Shown: positions 35,557 through 44,855, numbered from the stretch's first letter. The stretch: DNA of 64,000 nucleotides from Sulfurospirillum diekertiae (GCF_002162315.1 NZ_CP021416.1:2492207-2556206); one strand, 5' to 3'. Notes: generated by a model from the letters alone, not told the origin. A program made the numbers and translations.

Positions 35557-36396
35557 ATGTTTTCAGTAAAGAACCGCTTAAAAGGGAAAGTGCTTTTCTC
35601 GCTTCTTGCCCTCAGTTCGCTACTCTGTGCGGCTGACCTTAAAATGGCAACAACCACGAGTACAGGTGACACTGGTCTTTTAGATGTCCTTGTTCCTAAA
35701 TATAAAGCCGACACAGGTGTTGATCTTAAATGGGTCGCCGTTGGAACGGGTAACGCTTTAAAACTAGGTGAGAACTGCGATGTTAGTGTACTTTTTGTCC
35801 ACTCTCCTTCATCTGAAAAAACATACATGGAAAAAGGATTTGGCGTTGAGCGAACCCCTGTCATGTACAATGACTTTGTTGTTATTGGCACACCTGACAT
35901 GAAAGCCAAATTTGCGGGTAAAAGTATTTCAGAAGTGTTCAAAATTATTGAAACGGAAAAGATTAAATTCGTCAGTCGTGGTGATAAATCAGGAACACAT
36001 GATAAAGAAAAAGGTGTTTGGAAAGATGCTTTAGGTCATACACCTGAAAAACAACCATGGTATCTTGAAGCGGGGCAAGGCATGATCGCTACGATCAACA
36101 TCGCAGCAGAACAAAAAGGTGTTACGTTAACAGATCGTGGAACTTACATCAAATACGAAGCAAATCACAAAGGTAACCCACCTTTGGTTATCGTCTATGA
36201 AGGTGCTGATGCACTTAAAAACTTTTACTCCGTTATTGCTGTTAACCCACAAAGATGTGCCAATACCGATTATAAAGGTGCTCTACAATTTATAGAGTGG
36301 GTCACATCTGACAAAATTCAAACAGAAATCGCTAACTTTAAACTAATGGATAAACAACTCTTCTATCCAGACTTTAAAACTCGCGCCAAGAACTAA
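35557..36396 (+). CDS. tupA: Tungstate-binding periplasmic protein (TupA)
   Basis: A 279-residue binding protein with a signal peptide (about 1-25, LLALSSLLCA). The TupA mark TTTSTGDTGLLDVLVPKYK follows at the start of the mature part, where Ser and Thr hydroxyls hold the oxyanion. SRGDKSGTHDKEKGVWK is the second binding loop. TupA proteins prefer tungstate strongly over molybdate. The tungstate would go to the molybdopterin of the FDH encoded 3-6 kb away. The ATG follows GGAGG. Confidence 0.93.
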   Translation: MFSVKNRLKGKVLFSLLALSSLLCAADLKMATTTSTGDTGLLDVLVPKYKADTGVDLKWVAVGTGNALKLGENCDVSVLFVHSPSSEKTYMEKGFGVERTPVMYNDFVVIGTPDMKAKFAGKSISEVFKIIETEKIKFVSRGDKSGTHDKEKGVWKDALGHTPEKQPWYLEAGQGMIATINIAAEQKGVTLTDRGTYIKYEANHKGNPPLVIVYEGADALKNFYSVIAVNPQRCANTDYKGALQFIEWVTSDKIQTEIANFKLMDKQLFYPDFKTRAKN

Positions 36397-36401
36397 TCGT
36401 A

Positions 36402-36425
36402 AGGTTGCCCTTTACAGGGCAACCT
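36402..36425 (+). terminator. Terminator after tupA
   Basis: AGGTTGCCCT (36402-36411) pairs with AGGGCAACCT (36416-36425). The following bases are A+T-rich but not a clean T run. Confidence 0.6.
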
Positions 36426-36520
36426 ATATGAACTTAAAAGAACGCTAAGACTTAACCCTAAATCCTAATACACATGAAATATTACATAATCTTCATAGCA
36501 CCAAAATAGCTTACTACAAT

Positions 36521-37258
36521 TTAGTCTTCAAACTCTTTTTTATTCCTCGGCTTTAGAAATAACTCTTTAAAACGTTCATTGGCATAGGTTTCAATCTCCG
36601 CTTGAAGCTTTCGGTAATTGTCCATAAATTCACGTGCTACAGGAGTAAGCGTTGTTCCTGCATCTTCGCCACCCCCTTGCTTGGTTTGAACCATGGTGTC
36701 GTTAATATTTTTTTGCAAGATTTTGATGTGTGTCCATGCTTTTTTATAATTCATACCGATCTTTTCAGAAGCTTTAGAGATAGACCCCTCTTGCTCAATC
36801 AGCTCTAAGATTTCTGTTTTACCCTTGCCAAAAAGCAATTCACCCTCAGCATTTTCGATCCATGTTTTGGTTTTGACATACAAACGTGGACGTGCTTTTT
36901 CTTTAAAACATCCTAATTCACAAAATGTTACATCGTAGTTTTTTCTTTCAATGTGCCACGAATTTTTTTTAAGTCCAATACCAGCTGCCGCAGCGCGTGC
37001 AGCTTTACATGTAACACGATTCTTTTCATCTAACAGTGGCGTGAGGCGATTCTCTGCCTCTGCGTCGTAGATACCGCCTTCAAGTTTCCCAAACTGTCCT
37101 AGTTCACAAGAGTCGATGCGTATATCCATTGCTTTGGCACATGCACCCACTTCGAGGGTAGAACACTTTAGTTTTGCTGCGATTTTAAAGCCATCGGTGC
37201 AGTCTAGTTTGCCTTTTTCATTCAAATATTTTTTGATCAGTTCTTCCATCTCAGACAT
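36521..37258 (-). CDS. ModE-like regulator with two Cys-rich N-terminal repeats
   Basis: A 245-residue regulator in three parts. Residues about 17-58 and 81-121 are two copies of one motif, the first ending CELGQFGK and the second CELGCFKE, each preceded by a Cys about 30 residues earlier (Cys20 and Cys84). Residues 140-215 are the ModE/LysR-type helix-turn-helix (GKTEILELIEQEGSISKASEKIGMNYKKAWTHI). The usual Mop domains of ModE are missing. The gene is four bases after fdhD and on the same strand, next to tup. I infer control of tup or fdh genes, with the Cys repeats sensing a metal or redox state; this is not shown by the sequence. Confidence 0.75.
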   Translation of the reverse strand: MSEMEELIKKYLNEKGKLDCTDGFKIAAKLKCSTLEVGACAKAMDIRIDSCELGQFGKLEGGIYDAEAENRLTPLLDEKNRVTCKAARAAAAGIGLKKNSWHIERKNYDVTFCELGCFKEKARPRLYVKTKTWIENAEGELLFGKGKTEILELIEQEGSISKASEKIGMNYKKAWTHIKILQKNINDTMVQTKQGGGEDAGTTLTPVAREFMDNYRKLQAEIETYANERFKELFLKPRNKKEFED

Positions 37259-37261
37259 TTT

Positions 37262-38050
37262 CTACTCCTCAACGATAATTCGCTGTGGATTACGGTAAAC
37301 ATTCATCGTATCACCCCTAACAAATCCAATGAGCGTTAATCCAAATTTCTCAGCGATCATAAGCCCTAAACACGTTGAAGCCGTACGCGATGCCAAAATA
37401 GGAATTTGGTGCATGACGGCTTTGGCAACCATCTCGGAAGAGAGTCTACCGCTCACCATCAAAAAGGCATTACGCACATCAACACCTGCTATCTGCGCTT
37501 TTCCAACCACTTTATCAATCGTATTGTGCTGCGCGATATCTTCGCCAATGAAATATGTATGTGCATCAGTAAAAAGCTTCGCAGTATGTACGCACCCTGT
37601 TTGTTCGTACAAAGGACACTCGGTGTAAAACTGTCCCATCTCTTTACAAAGAAGATCCGCACGGAGTGTAAAATCACTTTTTATGACTTTCGCTTCAATC
37701 GCTTCGGGATCAATGTTGGCAGTCATACTTCTTCCACATCCACTGATAACAACACCTTCGGCATTCAATTTTTTAATATTAGCTACATTGACTTTAGCTT
37801 CGATGTGCACCTGCATACCATCATTGAGGAGTTTGAGTGAAGTGACATCACTAAATTTTTCGATGATATTTTCACTCATCAAATAACCGATGGCAAGGGC
37901 TTCTTGATCAACCGGTGTGGCCATAACCGCACCCACTTTTTCGCCATTGACATAAATTTCTAACTTGATTTCACGAACAAGTATATCGTCTCGCTCAAAC
38001 TTCTCTTTGCCCTTAATTTTAGTAATCTTGGTTGAATAAACTGGCTCCAT
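37262..38050 (-). CDS. fdhD: FdhD, sulfurtransferase for formate dehydrogenase
   Basis: A 262-residue FdhD. The family marks are visible: LAIGYLMSENII near the start, VISGCGRSM with the Cys, the C-x2-C-like region TECPLYEQTGCVHTAKLF, DIAQHNTIDKVVGKA and LSSEMVAKAVMHQIPILASRTASTCLGLMIAE. FdhD moves sulfur from IscS to the molybdopterin cofactor and is needed for FDH activity. It follows the fdhC terminator and reads into the ModE-like gene. Confidence 0.93.
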   Translation of the reverse strand: MEPVYSTKITKIKGKEKFERDDILVREIKLEIYVNGEKVGAVMATPVDQEALAIGYLMSENIIEKFSDVTSLKLLNDGMQVHIEAKVNVANIKKLNAEGVVISGCGRSMTANIDPEAIEAKVIKSDFTLRADLLCKEMGQFYTECPLYEQTGCVHTAKLFTDAHTYFIGEDIAQHNTIDKVVGKAQIAGVDVRNAFLMVSGRLSSEMVAKAVMHQIPILASRTASTCLGLMIAEKFGLTLIGFVRGDTMNVYRNPQRIIVEE

Positions 38051-38104
38051 ACCTTCCCCTTAACGTGCTTGTTTCGCATATTGTAGCACTAAAAAATAAA
38101 TAAA

Positions 38105-38130
38105 GAGCAAGAGATTTTACGCTCTTGCTC
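38105..38130 (-). terminator. Terminator after fdhC
   Basis: GAGCAAGAG (38105-38113) pairs with CTCTTGCTC (38122-38130). On the minus strand it is followed by TTTATTTATTTTTTA. It separates the fdh operon from fdhD. The same hairpin recurs at 44058-44083. Confidence 0.75.
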
Positions 38131-38149
38131 TTTACATGTAAAGTACTTA

Positions 38150-38227
38150 CTCTGCCTCGCAAGAGGCAAGCTTCAGTGACCTAGTATTTAACGTAGCTTT
38201 TCAAGCTTAGCTTGTAAAGCGTGTCAA
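38150..38227 (-). promoter_or_regulatory. fdhC downstream element related to the yedF-selD gap
   Basis: Minus-strand order: ACGCTTT, CAAGCTAAGCTTG, AAAGCTACGTTAA, then a GCCTC-GAGGC hairpin. Shared with 25340-25423 (motif chain) and repeated exactly at 44105-44180. The function is unknown. Confidence 0.45.
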
Positions 38228-38228
38228 A

Positions 38229-39128
38229 TTAAAACTTACCCTGATCTCTCAGTTTCTTATACCATGTACTATGAAGAATCTTGACTTCTTCTTCTTCAAC
38301 ATACCCAGTAATAATACTATGCACTGCTCCTTTAATAGCAAACATGGACATATACACATGGGTGATAAACATTGCAACGATTGCAAAGCCCATCACATTA
38401 TGGATAATCGCTGCTGCTCTTAACATATCTATTTGAGATAGACCTGTGAGATCATGCAACATTTGCATTTTAAAGTCTAGGAAGAACATGAATGCACCAC
38501 TTAAGATCATGGTAATACCACCAAGTATTGCTACCCAGTACCACATCTTTTGACCAGCATTAAACTTCCCTGCTAGGATGGGTTTTTTCTCTTTAGAGAG
38601 GTAACCTCCTAGGATCATAAACCATTTGACATCATCCATGTTAAAGAGTGCTTCTTTAAGCCACATCAGAGCCATAGGAATGACGACAATAGTGAAAGGT
38701 ATGGTAAAGATACCATGGAGGTTCTTTGCCATTCTTACAAAGGTTCCACCACCAAAGAAGTCACCGAAAACGATAATGAATCCTGTGGGTATAATCACCA
38801 AAAAGCTTATTGCGGCTACTTGGTGGATTATTCGATTATAGAGATTAAAGGCATAGTATTTCTTTGCACTGTGTGGAAACACTTTGGGGCCTATAATCAG
38901 GTAATGGATATAGAAGGCTAAAGGAACTCCGATTAAGACTCCTAGGAATATCCATGCAAAGTATTTATTTTGCAACAGGGTAAACAAAGGTCCTAAGTGG
39001 GTACTGCCCTCTTTGCCGTATTCTAAAATATTTTGTATGCGCATCTCACCCCAGATTTGGCTCTCAGTGGCAAATGCCACTGTTGCCAAACTCAGAGCTG
39101 CAATGATCATCAGTAGATTCTTTCTCAT
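38229..39128 (-). CDS. fdhC: Formate dehydrogenase cytochrome b subunit (FdhC)
   Basis: A 299-residue membrane cytochrome of the FdnI/FdhC type. A signal-like N-terminus (LLMIIAALSLATVAFA) is followed by four helices with heme-ligand His residues (YIHYLIIGP, RIIHQVAAISFLVIIPTGFIIVFGDFFGGG, LHGIFTIPFTIVVIP, AAIIHNVMGFAIVAMFITHVYMSMF). It takes electrons from FdhB and reduces menaquinone. The ATG at 39128 has AAAGGAG seven bases before it; a start at 39143 overlaps fdhB. It is the last gene of the operon. Confidence 0.92.
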   Translation of the reverse strand: MRKNLLMIIAALSLATVAFATESQIWGEMRIQNILEYGKEGSTHLGPLFTLLQNKYFAWIFLGVLIGVPLAFYIHYLIIGPKVFPHSAKKYYAFNLYNRIIHQVAAISFLVIIPTGFIIVFGDFFGGGTFVRMAKNLHGIFTIPFTIVVIPMALMWLKEALFNMDDVKWFMILGGYLSKEKKPILAGKFNAGQKMWYWVAILGGITMILSGAFMFFLDFKMQMLHDLTGLSQIDMLRAAAIIHNVMGFAIVAMFITHVYMSMFAIKGAVHSIITGYVEEEEVKILHSTWYKKLRDQGKF

Positions 39129-39139
39129 TGCTGCTCCTT

Positions 39140-39715
39140 TCATTGGTTTTTATACGCTTTATCCCATCCGTAAGGAGAGTTAATGCCTTTTCCACCACGA
39201 GCCATCACACGTGCTCTAAAGACGTTTGATACTGATTCAGCGTCACCGACTAAGAGTGCTTTGGTTGAACACATTGCTGCACATACAGGAACTTTCCCTT
39301 CAGCGATTCTGTTTTGACCATAAAGTTCTCTCTCATGAACGGAGTTTGTCTCTAATGGACCTCCTGCACACATGGTACATTTATCCATCGCACCTTTGGC
39401 ACCGAAAGCACCATCTCTTGGGAATTGTGGCGCACCAAATGGGCACGCGTAAAGACAATAGCCACAACCGATACATTTATTTTTATCATGAAGGACGATT
39501 CCATCCTCTCTGATATAGAAACAATCCACTGGGCACACTTGCGCACAAGGGGCGTCAGTACAATGCATACAAGCAATGGAGGTTGAAATAATCGTTACAA
39601 CTTTACGTCTACTAATACCTACTGGAAGCTCATGCGCCTCAGCACAAGCGACTGAACAGCCATCACACTCGATACATCTGCTCTCATCGCAGTAAAATTT
39701 CATTCTTGCGTATTC
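39140..39715 (-). CDS. fdhB: Formate dehydrogenase iron-sulfur subunit (FdhB)
   Basis: A 191-residue protein with four ferredoxin-type clusters: CDESRCIECDGCSVAC, CMHCTDAPCAQVCPVDC, CIGCGYCLYACP and CTMCAGG...CAAMC. It links FdhA to FdhC. Between RRKVVTI and STSIACMHC it lacks the eight or so residues (NEGIPGKE) that the broken second copy at 44.9 kb still has; this looks like an in-frame loss of 24 bases. The ATG at 39715 follows GGGGGGAGAG, just after the fdhA stop codon. Confidence 0.9.
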   Translation of the reverse strand, partial: EYARMKFYCDESRCIECDGCSVACAEAHELPVGISRRKVVTIISTSIACMHCTDAPCAQVCPVDCFYIREDGIVLHDKNKCIGCGYCLYACPFGAPQFPRDGAFGAKGAMDKCTMCAGGPLETNSVHERELYGQNRIAEGKVPVCAAMCSTKALLVGDAESVSNVFRARVMARGGKGINSPYGWDKAYKNQ

Positions 39716-39752
39716 CATCTCTCTCCCCCCTACGCTTTTTCGATGCGGCATA
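39589..39752. repeat. Direct repeat, fdhA end and fdhB start (copy 1)
   Basis: 164 bases identical to 44879-45042. It covers the last codons of fdhA, the fdhB ribosome site and the first 42 or so codons of fdhB. Confidence 0.9.
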
Positions 39753-42585
39753 AGCCGCCCTTAGTTTCAGGAATCTGAGTAATGATGTCGTAACCATAGT
39801 TAGTGACGGTATTGACACTCTCGCCGCTTGCATACGGTTTTGTTCCTGCTGGGAAATTACCCGTTCTATCTGTTCCTTGGAAGTAGCCTGCAAAGTGGAA
39901 TGGCATAAAGACCATATCAGGAAGTACGGTTAAAGAATGCTTTGCTTTCACTTTGATTTTAGTACCTTCTGGTGAGTGAATCCACATCATCTCCCCATTT
40001 TTAATGCCATATTTAAGCGCTAAATCAGGGTGAATGCTACAGAACATCTCAGGCGTTAGGGCTGCTAAGTATTTCGATGAACGATTCTCAACACCCGCAC
40101 CATTCATATTGACCAAACGTGCCGTAATCAAGTTAATTGGGAACTCTTGACTATAATCTTTCGCGCTTTGAACAGAGATATACTTCGTCATAACACGGAA
40201 ATGGTTTGGCTTATCCGCATACGCTGGATATTTAAGTGTCAAATCATGACGTTGTGAATGCAATGGCTCTCTGTGCATTGGAATTTTATCTGGGAAGTTC
40301 CATACAATCGCTCTTGCTTTTGCATTACCATACGGACAAAGACCCGCTTCTAATGCTTTTTGAACGATTAAGTTAGAATTATCCACTTTCCAGTTTGCAC
40401 CCATTGCTGCTTTTTCTTCTTCGCTCAATGTAATGCCAAGCACTTTCTCAATATTCTCTTTGGTGATTTCAGGGTAACCCTCTTCGATTTTTGAACCTTT
40501 AGGGAAAGAACCTTTTTCAGCCAAGAGGTTGACACCATCTTTTTCCAAACCAAAGTTATTTCTAAAGCCCATACCGCCTTGACTTACAGGAATACTGGTA
40601 TCATAAAGATTTGGAGAACCACCGTGTGTTTTGGTCCAACAAGGCCAAGGAAGTCCGTAGAACTCACCTTTCATAGGTCCCATTCCCGCACCGGTTACTT
40701 CATCAAACATATGCCAGTTGTCAGTATGTTTTTTAACACGTTCAGCCGTCCAGCCTGTTAAACCAATCGTTTTGATGATACGCGCGATTTCATTGGTCGC
40801 ATCTTCTGGCCATTGGAAATCTTTTTTATCTTTCATCGCTAGTTTTCCGTCTTTTGTCTCTTCCATTAACATGGCTTTGGTATAAAGATCATAGAAACCT
40901 AAACGTTTTGCGAGTTCAAACATAATCTCTTGATCGGGTTTGCATTCATACATAGGCTCAACAACTTTGTATCTCCATTGAGCACTTCTGTTGGTTGCAA
41001 CAACCAAACCACTGGTTTCAAACTGCGTTGCAGCAGGAAGTAAGAACACATTGTCTTTTTTATCAGTTAAAATCGCCGCTTCATTGACAAATGGATCGGC
41101 TAAAACGATCATTTCCAAATTATCAAGAGCTTCTTTAACTTTTGCTTGTTGTGCAATAGACGTAATTCCGTTACCCAGAACAACCAAAGCTTTTAGCGTT
41201 GTACCTGCATTTTCAATTTTATCATCGCTTTTAACGCCTTCAACACCTGCCCACCAACGAGCCAATGAAAAACCATTTTTTTCCATCCATGAAGCATCTT
41301 TGAACTGAGACACAAGGTACTCATAATCGACACCCCATTGTTTTGCGAAGTATTTCCAAGAACCAGCCGCTAGACCGTAGTAGCCAGGAAGTGAATCTGC
41401 TAAACAACCCATATCGGTAGCACCTTGAACGTTATCGTGCCCACGAAGAATGTTTGTACCGCCACCCGCTTTACCCATGTTACCAAGCGCAAGTTGGAGA
41501 ATCGGAGCCATACGTGTATTACTTGTACCAATACTGTGTTGTGTTAAACCCATCGCCCAAATCAAGGTACCAGGACGATTTTTTGCATACAAGGTTGTAA
41601 TTTGAATCAATTTTTCAGCAGGAATTCCTGTTACATCAGCAACCACTTCAGGTGTCCATTTGGCAGCTTCTGTTCGAATATCATCCATACCGTAAACACG
41701 ATCATGAATATACTCTTTATCTTCCCAACCATTTTTAAAAATGAGGTGAAGCATACCGTACATAAACGGAATGTCCGTACCAGGGCGAATTTGTGCAAAA
41801 ATATCTGCTTTAGCCGCTGTTTTGGTAAAACGTGGATCAATAACGATCAATTGAGCGTTATTTCTCTCTTTTGCTTTTAAGAAATGTTGGAAACCAACTG
41901 GATGGTTTACCGCTGGATTAGCGCCAAAAATAATAATTGCTTTAGACTTTTGAATATCTCCAAGGGAGTTTGTCATAGCACCATATCCAAATGTATTCGC
42001 CACACCGGCGACTGTGGAAGAGTGTCAGATTCTTGCTTGGTGATCTGTGTTATTGGTTCCGTAAAATGCAGCGAATTTTCTAAAATAATACGCTTGCTCA
42101 TTACCCATTTTTGCGGAGCCTAAAAACTGAACAGAATCAGCTCCATCTTTTTTCTTAAGGTCTGCCAATTTGGTTGCAATACGGTTAAGCGCATCTTCCC
42201 AAGAAAGACGTTTCCATTGACCATTTTCTTTGACCATTGGATATTTTAGGCGTACTTCAGATCTGACCATATCGATCATATCTGCACCTTTACAGCAGTG
42301 TCCTCCAAGGCTAATTGGGTGGTCTTGAGCAACTTCTTGACGAACCCATACTCCATTTTGAACTTCTGCAATCACACCACACCCTACTGAACATGATGTA
42401 CAGATGGTTTTGACTTTTTTGCTTCCTGGGAATGGGTTTTTAACCTCTTCCTCTGTTGCGGCTCGTGTCACATTCTCACCAGCAAACCCTGAAGTAGCGC
42501 CAAATACGCTAGCAACGGCTGCCATTTTGAGGAATGACCTTCGACCTACGGTCGTTGTTAGAGCACGTTCGGTTGTTTTTTCCAT
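39730..42585 (-). CDS. fdhA: Formate dehydrogenase catalytic subunit with selenocysteine (FdhA)
   Basis: A 951-residue molybdopterin oxidoreductase read through UGA at 42025-42027 (codon 187). The Tat signal is GRRSFLKMA (Arg15-Arg16), the 4Fe-4S site is C62-x2-C65-x3-C69 with Cys97, and Sec sits in HQARI-Sec-HSSTVAGVANTFGYG. In the paralogue at 47830-45020 the same place reads HQARLCHSST, which confirms Sec for Cys and continuous reading. A SECIS-like hairpin follows the UGA. The enzyme oxidises formate in the periplasm with a W or Mo bis-molybdopterin cofactor and passes electrons to FdhB and FdhC. Gene order is torD-like, tat, fdhA, fdhB, fdhC. Without Sec decoding it would be read as two genes. 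Confidence 0.95.
42000..42017 (-). promoter_or_regulatory. Candidate bacterial SECIS hairpin
   Basis: Seven bases after the UGA, CCACA (42017-42013) pairs with TGTGG (42004-42000) around the loop GTCGCCGG. A short stem with G residues in the loop at this distance fits bacterial SECIS elements that bind SelB. The Cys paralogue has no need of it. Confidence 0.6.
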
Positions 42586-42603
42586 AACGCTATGCCTCCT
42601 CGT

Positions 42604-42801
42604 TTATAGGGCAGATTTGTAATAATCTTCCCATGCTTGTGTTTTCTTATAAGTAATCTCTTTCTTTTTAGATTTACCTACAACAACGCCATTTGAACCT
42701 TTTGAACTAGAAGAACTTGCTTGTACGCCCACTACGCCAACGGCAGCGACAGCACCCACAAGTGCAGCTTTTGCAACAAAGCCACGTCTGCTCTCATTCA
42801 T
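42604..42801 (-). CDS. Small Tat-signal protein of the FDH operon
   Basis: A 65-residue protein with a Tat-type signal (SRRGFVAKAALVGAVAAVGVVG) and a short tail GVVVGKSKKKEITYKKTQAWEDYYKSAL. Such small proteins precede fdhA in Campylobacter and Wolinella FDH operons; the role is not known, perhaps in maturation or anchoring. It lies 18 bases before fdhA. Confidence 0.85.
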   Translation of the reverse strand: MNESRRGFVAKAALVGAVAAVGVVGVQASSSSSKGSNGVVVGKSKKKEITYKKTQAWEDYYKSAL

Positions 42802-42882
42802 GCAATGCTCCTTGTATACATTAATCCCTTTTGCAAGAGATTGCTCAAAAAAATCACCATTTTCTTGAGCAACCTCTTTAGG

Positions 42883-43644
42883 TTACTTGCGTAGGGTACG
42901 CTCTACTTTTGCTTCCAGCCCTGCCATCTTTTTAGCTTTATTTTCCGCTCTTCGTCTTGCTTCTGCCCCCGAAATCACTTCGACAGGTTTTTGAACTCTA
43001 ACTTTTTCTTTAAGAGGTGGTTTTGCCACTTCAAAATACATACGCTCAAACGCCATAAATGCGTTAAGCACAATCGCAATAGATTGGTAAGCTTTGGACA
43101 TTGGATGTTCATAAACGTTGATAATAAACTCATCCATAAAAGGGTTTATAACTTCCGTAAAAAGGCAATGTTGGATGTTTTCATACTCTTTTCCACCATG
43201 CATAATGAGCTCAATGAGTTCATGCATAAAGGTAAAGATAAATCCAACACTGTCTTCATTCTCTTTGAAATTAGCTTCATCGCGTCTGATTTTGGTTTTG
43301 GCTAAGAAATTTTTAACAGCTACGCGTTGATGTCCACTCTCAACACCTTCATCGTAATAGGAAGCGGTATTGCGAACGACTTTGTAGGCGGGATTATGGA
43401 AGACATCATCGTACTCTTGAATCAGTGCATTTTGACCTTTTTCAGTTAAAAATGCTTTAATTTCTTTGAGTGCTTCTGCTGAATTTTCATCAATAGGATT
43501 TTCAATCATTACATCAAGTGCTTCTGAAACACCTTTGTAACGATCCAAACTTGTTGTAAAAACAAATATTTTGCTCAAGAAGCCATAGTAGAGTGAGCGG
43601 GCTTTATTAACAGATTCTTTATTTATCACGGCTTTGTTCCTCAT
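42883..43644 (-). CDS. TorD-family chaperone for FDH
   Basis: A 253-residue helical protein of the TorD/DmsD class: ARSLYYGFLSKIFVF at the start, the EYDDVFHNP loop (the family Y/F-x-x-L-F-x-x-P type motif), ASYYDEGVESG and the C-terminal part with basic residues (ARRRAENKAKKMAGLEAKVERTLRK). It probably binds the Tat signal of FdhA until the cofactor is loaded, as the FdhM-type protein of Campylobacter. It is the first gene of the operon; regulatory palindromes lie 120-250 bases upstream. The second FDH copy has no such gene. Confidence 0.85.
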   Translation of the reverse strand: MRNKAVINKESVNKARSLYYGFLSKIFVFTTSLDRYKGVSEALDVMIENPIDENSAEALKEIKAFLTEKGQNALIQEYDDVFHNPAYKVVRNTASYYDEGVESGHQRVAVKNFLAKTKIRRDEANFKENEDSVGFIFTFMHELIELIMHGGKEYENIQHCLFTEVINPFMDEFIINVYEHPMSKAYQSIAIVLNAFMAFERMYFEVAKPPLKEKVRVQKPVEVISGAEARRRAENKAKKMAGLEAKVERTLRK

Positions 43645-43762
43645 TTCTTAAAGTCAACAAAAGTAGACCGATATAGTCTGAATTCATTGAAATAGATAAA
43701 AAAGCTCGAAAACAAGGGAAAACACGGTATCTTTATAGAAACAAAACCCTCTTTTTACGATG

Positions 43763-43793
43763 CGTTATATAATTTTAGTAAACAACTGTTTAC
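43763..43793. promoter_or_regulatory. fdh operon 1 upstream: ModE-like half-site and GTAAAC palindrome
   Basis: CGTTATATA (43763-43771), the left half of a ModE-type box, is followed by the palindrome GTAAAC-AACT-GTTTAC (43778-43793). The same arrangement occurs at 48265-48299 before the second copy. It lies about 120-150 bases before the torD-like start. Confidence 0.55.
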
Positions 43794-43874
43794 CGATTTC
43801 TAGTAAATTTACCACAGATTTGCTTAGGTGAAAATGGTAAAAAAAGAGTAGTTTAAAAACTTAAAAGTAACTTA

Positions 43875-43895
43875 AATATGTAAATTAAGCATATT
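43875..43895. promoter_or_regulatory. fdh operon 1 distal palindrome AATATG-N9-CATATT
   Basis: An imperfect inverted repeat inside a 44-base block (43871-43914) that is conserved at 48376-48419 before the second fdh copy, while the bases around it differ. This suggests a protein binding site. The rest of 43645-44000 is A+T-rich, with a hairpin AGTTCAGAGA/TCTCTGAACT at 43928-43957. Confidence 0.5.
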
Positions 43896-44000
43896 ACTTG
43901 GAGGGTTATAGCAGCGGAGGAAAGTATAGTTCAGAGAACATTAAAGCTCTCTGAACTGTTTTACATGTAAAAGAATTCTGCCATGCAAGAAGTAAGCTTT

Positions 44001-44855
44001 CATACCTTCCCCTTAACGTGCTTGTTTCGCATATTGTAGCACTAAAAAATAAATAAAGAGCAAGAGATTTTACGCTCTTGCTCTTTACATGTAAAGTACT
44101 TACTCTGCCTCGCAAGAGGCAAGCTTCAGTGACCTAGTATTTAACGTAGCTTTTCAAGCTTAGCTTGTAAAGCGTGTCAAATTAAAACTTACCCTGATCT
44201 CTCAGTTTCTTATACCATGTACTATGAAGAATCTTGACTTCTTCTTCTTCAACATACCCAGTAATAATACTATGCACTGCTCCTTTAATAGCAAACATGG
44301 ACATATACACATGGGTGATAAACATTGCAACGATTGCAAAGCCCATCACATTATGGATAATCGCTGCTGCTCTTAACATATCTATTTGAGATAGACCTGT
44401 GAGATCATGCAACATTTGCATTTTAAAGTCTAGGAAGAACATGAATGCACCACTTAAGATCATGGTAATACCACCAAGTATTGCTACCCAGTACCACATC
44501 TTTTGACCAGCATTAAACTTCCCTGCTAGGATGGGTTTTTTCTCTTTAGAGAGGTAACCTCCTAGGATCATAAACCATTTGACATCATCCATGTTAAAGA
44601 GTGCTTCTTTAAGCCACATCAGAGCCATAGGAATGACGACAATAGTGAAAGGTATGGTAAAGATACCATGGAGGTTCTTTTGCCATTTCTTACAAAAGGT
44701 TCCACCACCAAAGAAGTCACCGAAAACGATAATGAATCCTGTGGGTATAATCACCAAAAGCTTATTGCGGCTACTTGGTGGATTATTCGATTATAGAGAT
44801 TAAAGGCATAGTATTTCTTTGCACTGTGTGGAAACACTTTGGGGCCTATAATCAG
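44001..44855. repeat. Long direct repeat (copy 2)
   Basis: Copy of 38048-38900. Differences: one extra T, one extra T and one extra A between 44680 and 44698, and one missing A near 44757. It ends at ATCAG, where fdhB sequence replaces fdhC sequence. Confidence 0.9.
44182..44855 (-). pseudogene. fdhC copy 2, 5'-truncated and frameshifted
   Basis: Almost identical to fdhC (299 residues) but the first 75 or so residues are missing and the 5' end is fused to an fdhB fragment. Three single-base insertions within 20 bases change VRMAKN to CKKWQKN and then restore the frame; one further missing A breaks it before PTGFIIVFGD. No start codon with a ribosome site remains. Cytochrome b for the second FDH must therefore come from copy 1 if the enzyme works. 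Confidence 0.85.

Larger units (their letters stand above)
38048..38900. repeat. Long direct repeat, fdhD start to fdhC (copy 1)
   Basis: 853 bases that recur at 44001-44855 in the same orientation, identical except for four single-base length changes, all between about 44670 and 44760. It covers the fdhD-fdhC gap and most of fdhC. Confidence 0.9.

Noticed and set aside
42025-42585. A separate 186-residue gene ending before the large FDH frame
   Set aside because: The UGA at 42025-42027 is a Sec codon: the flanking residues match the Cys paralogue on both sides, and tRNA-Sec and SelD are present. The two frames are one fdhA.
44182-44757. A 191-residue cytochrome b gene
   Set aside because: It lacks the first part of fdhC, has no ribosome site and comes from a truncated, frameshifted copy.
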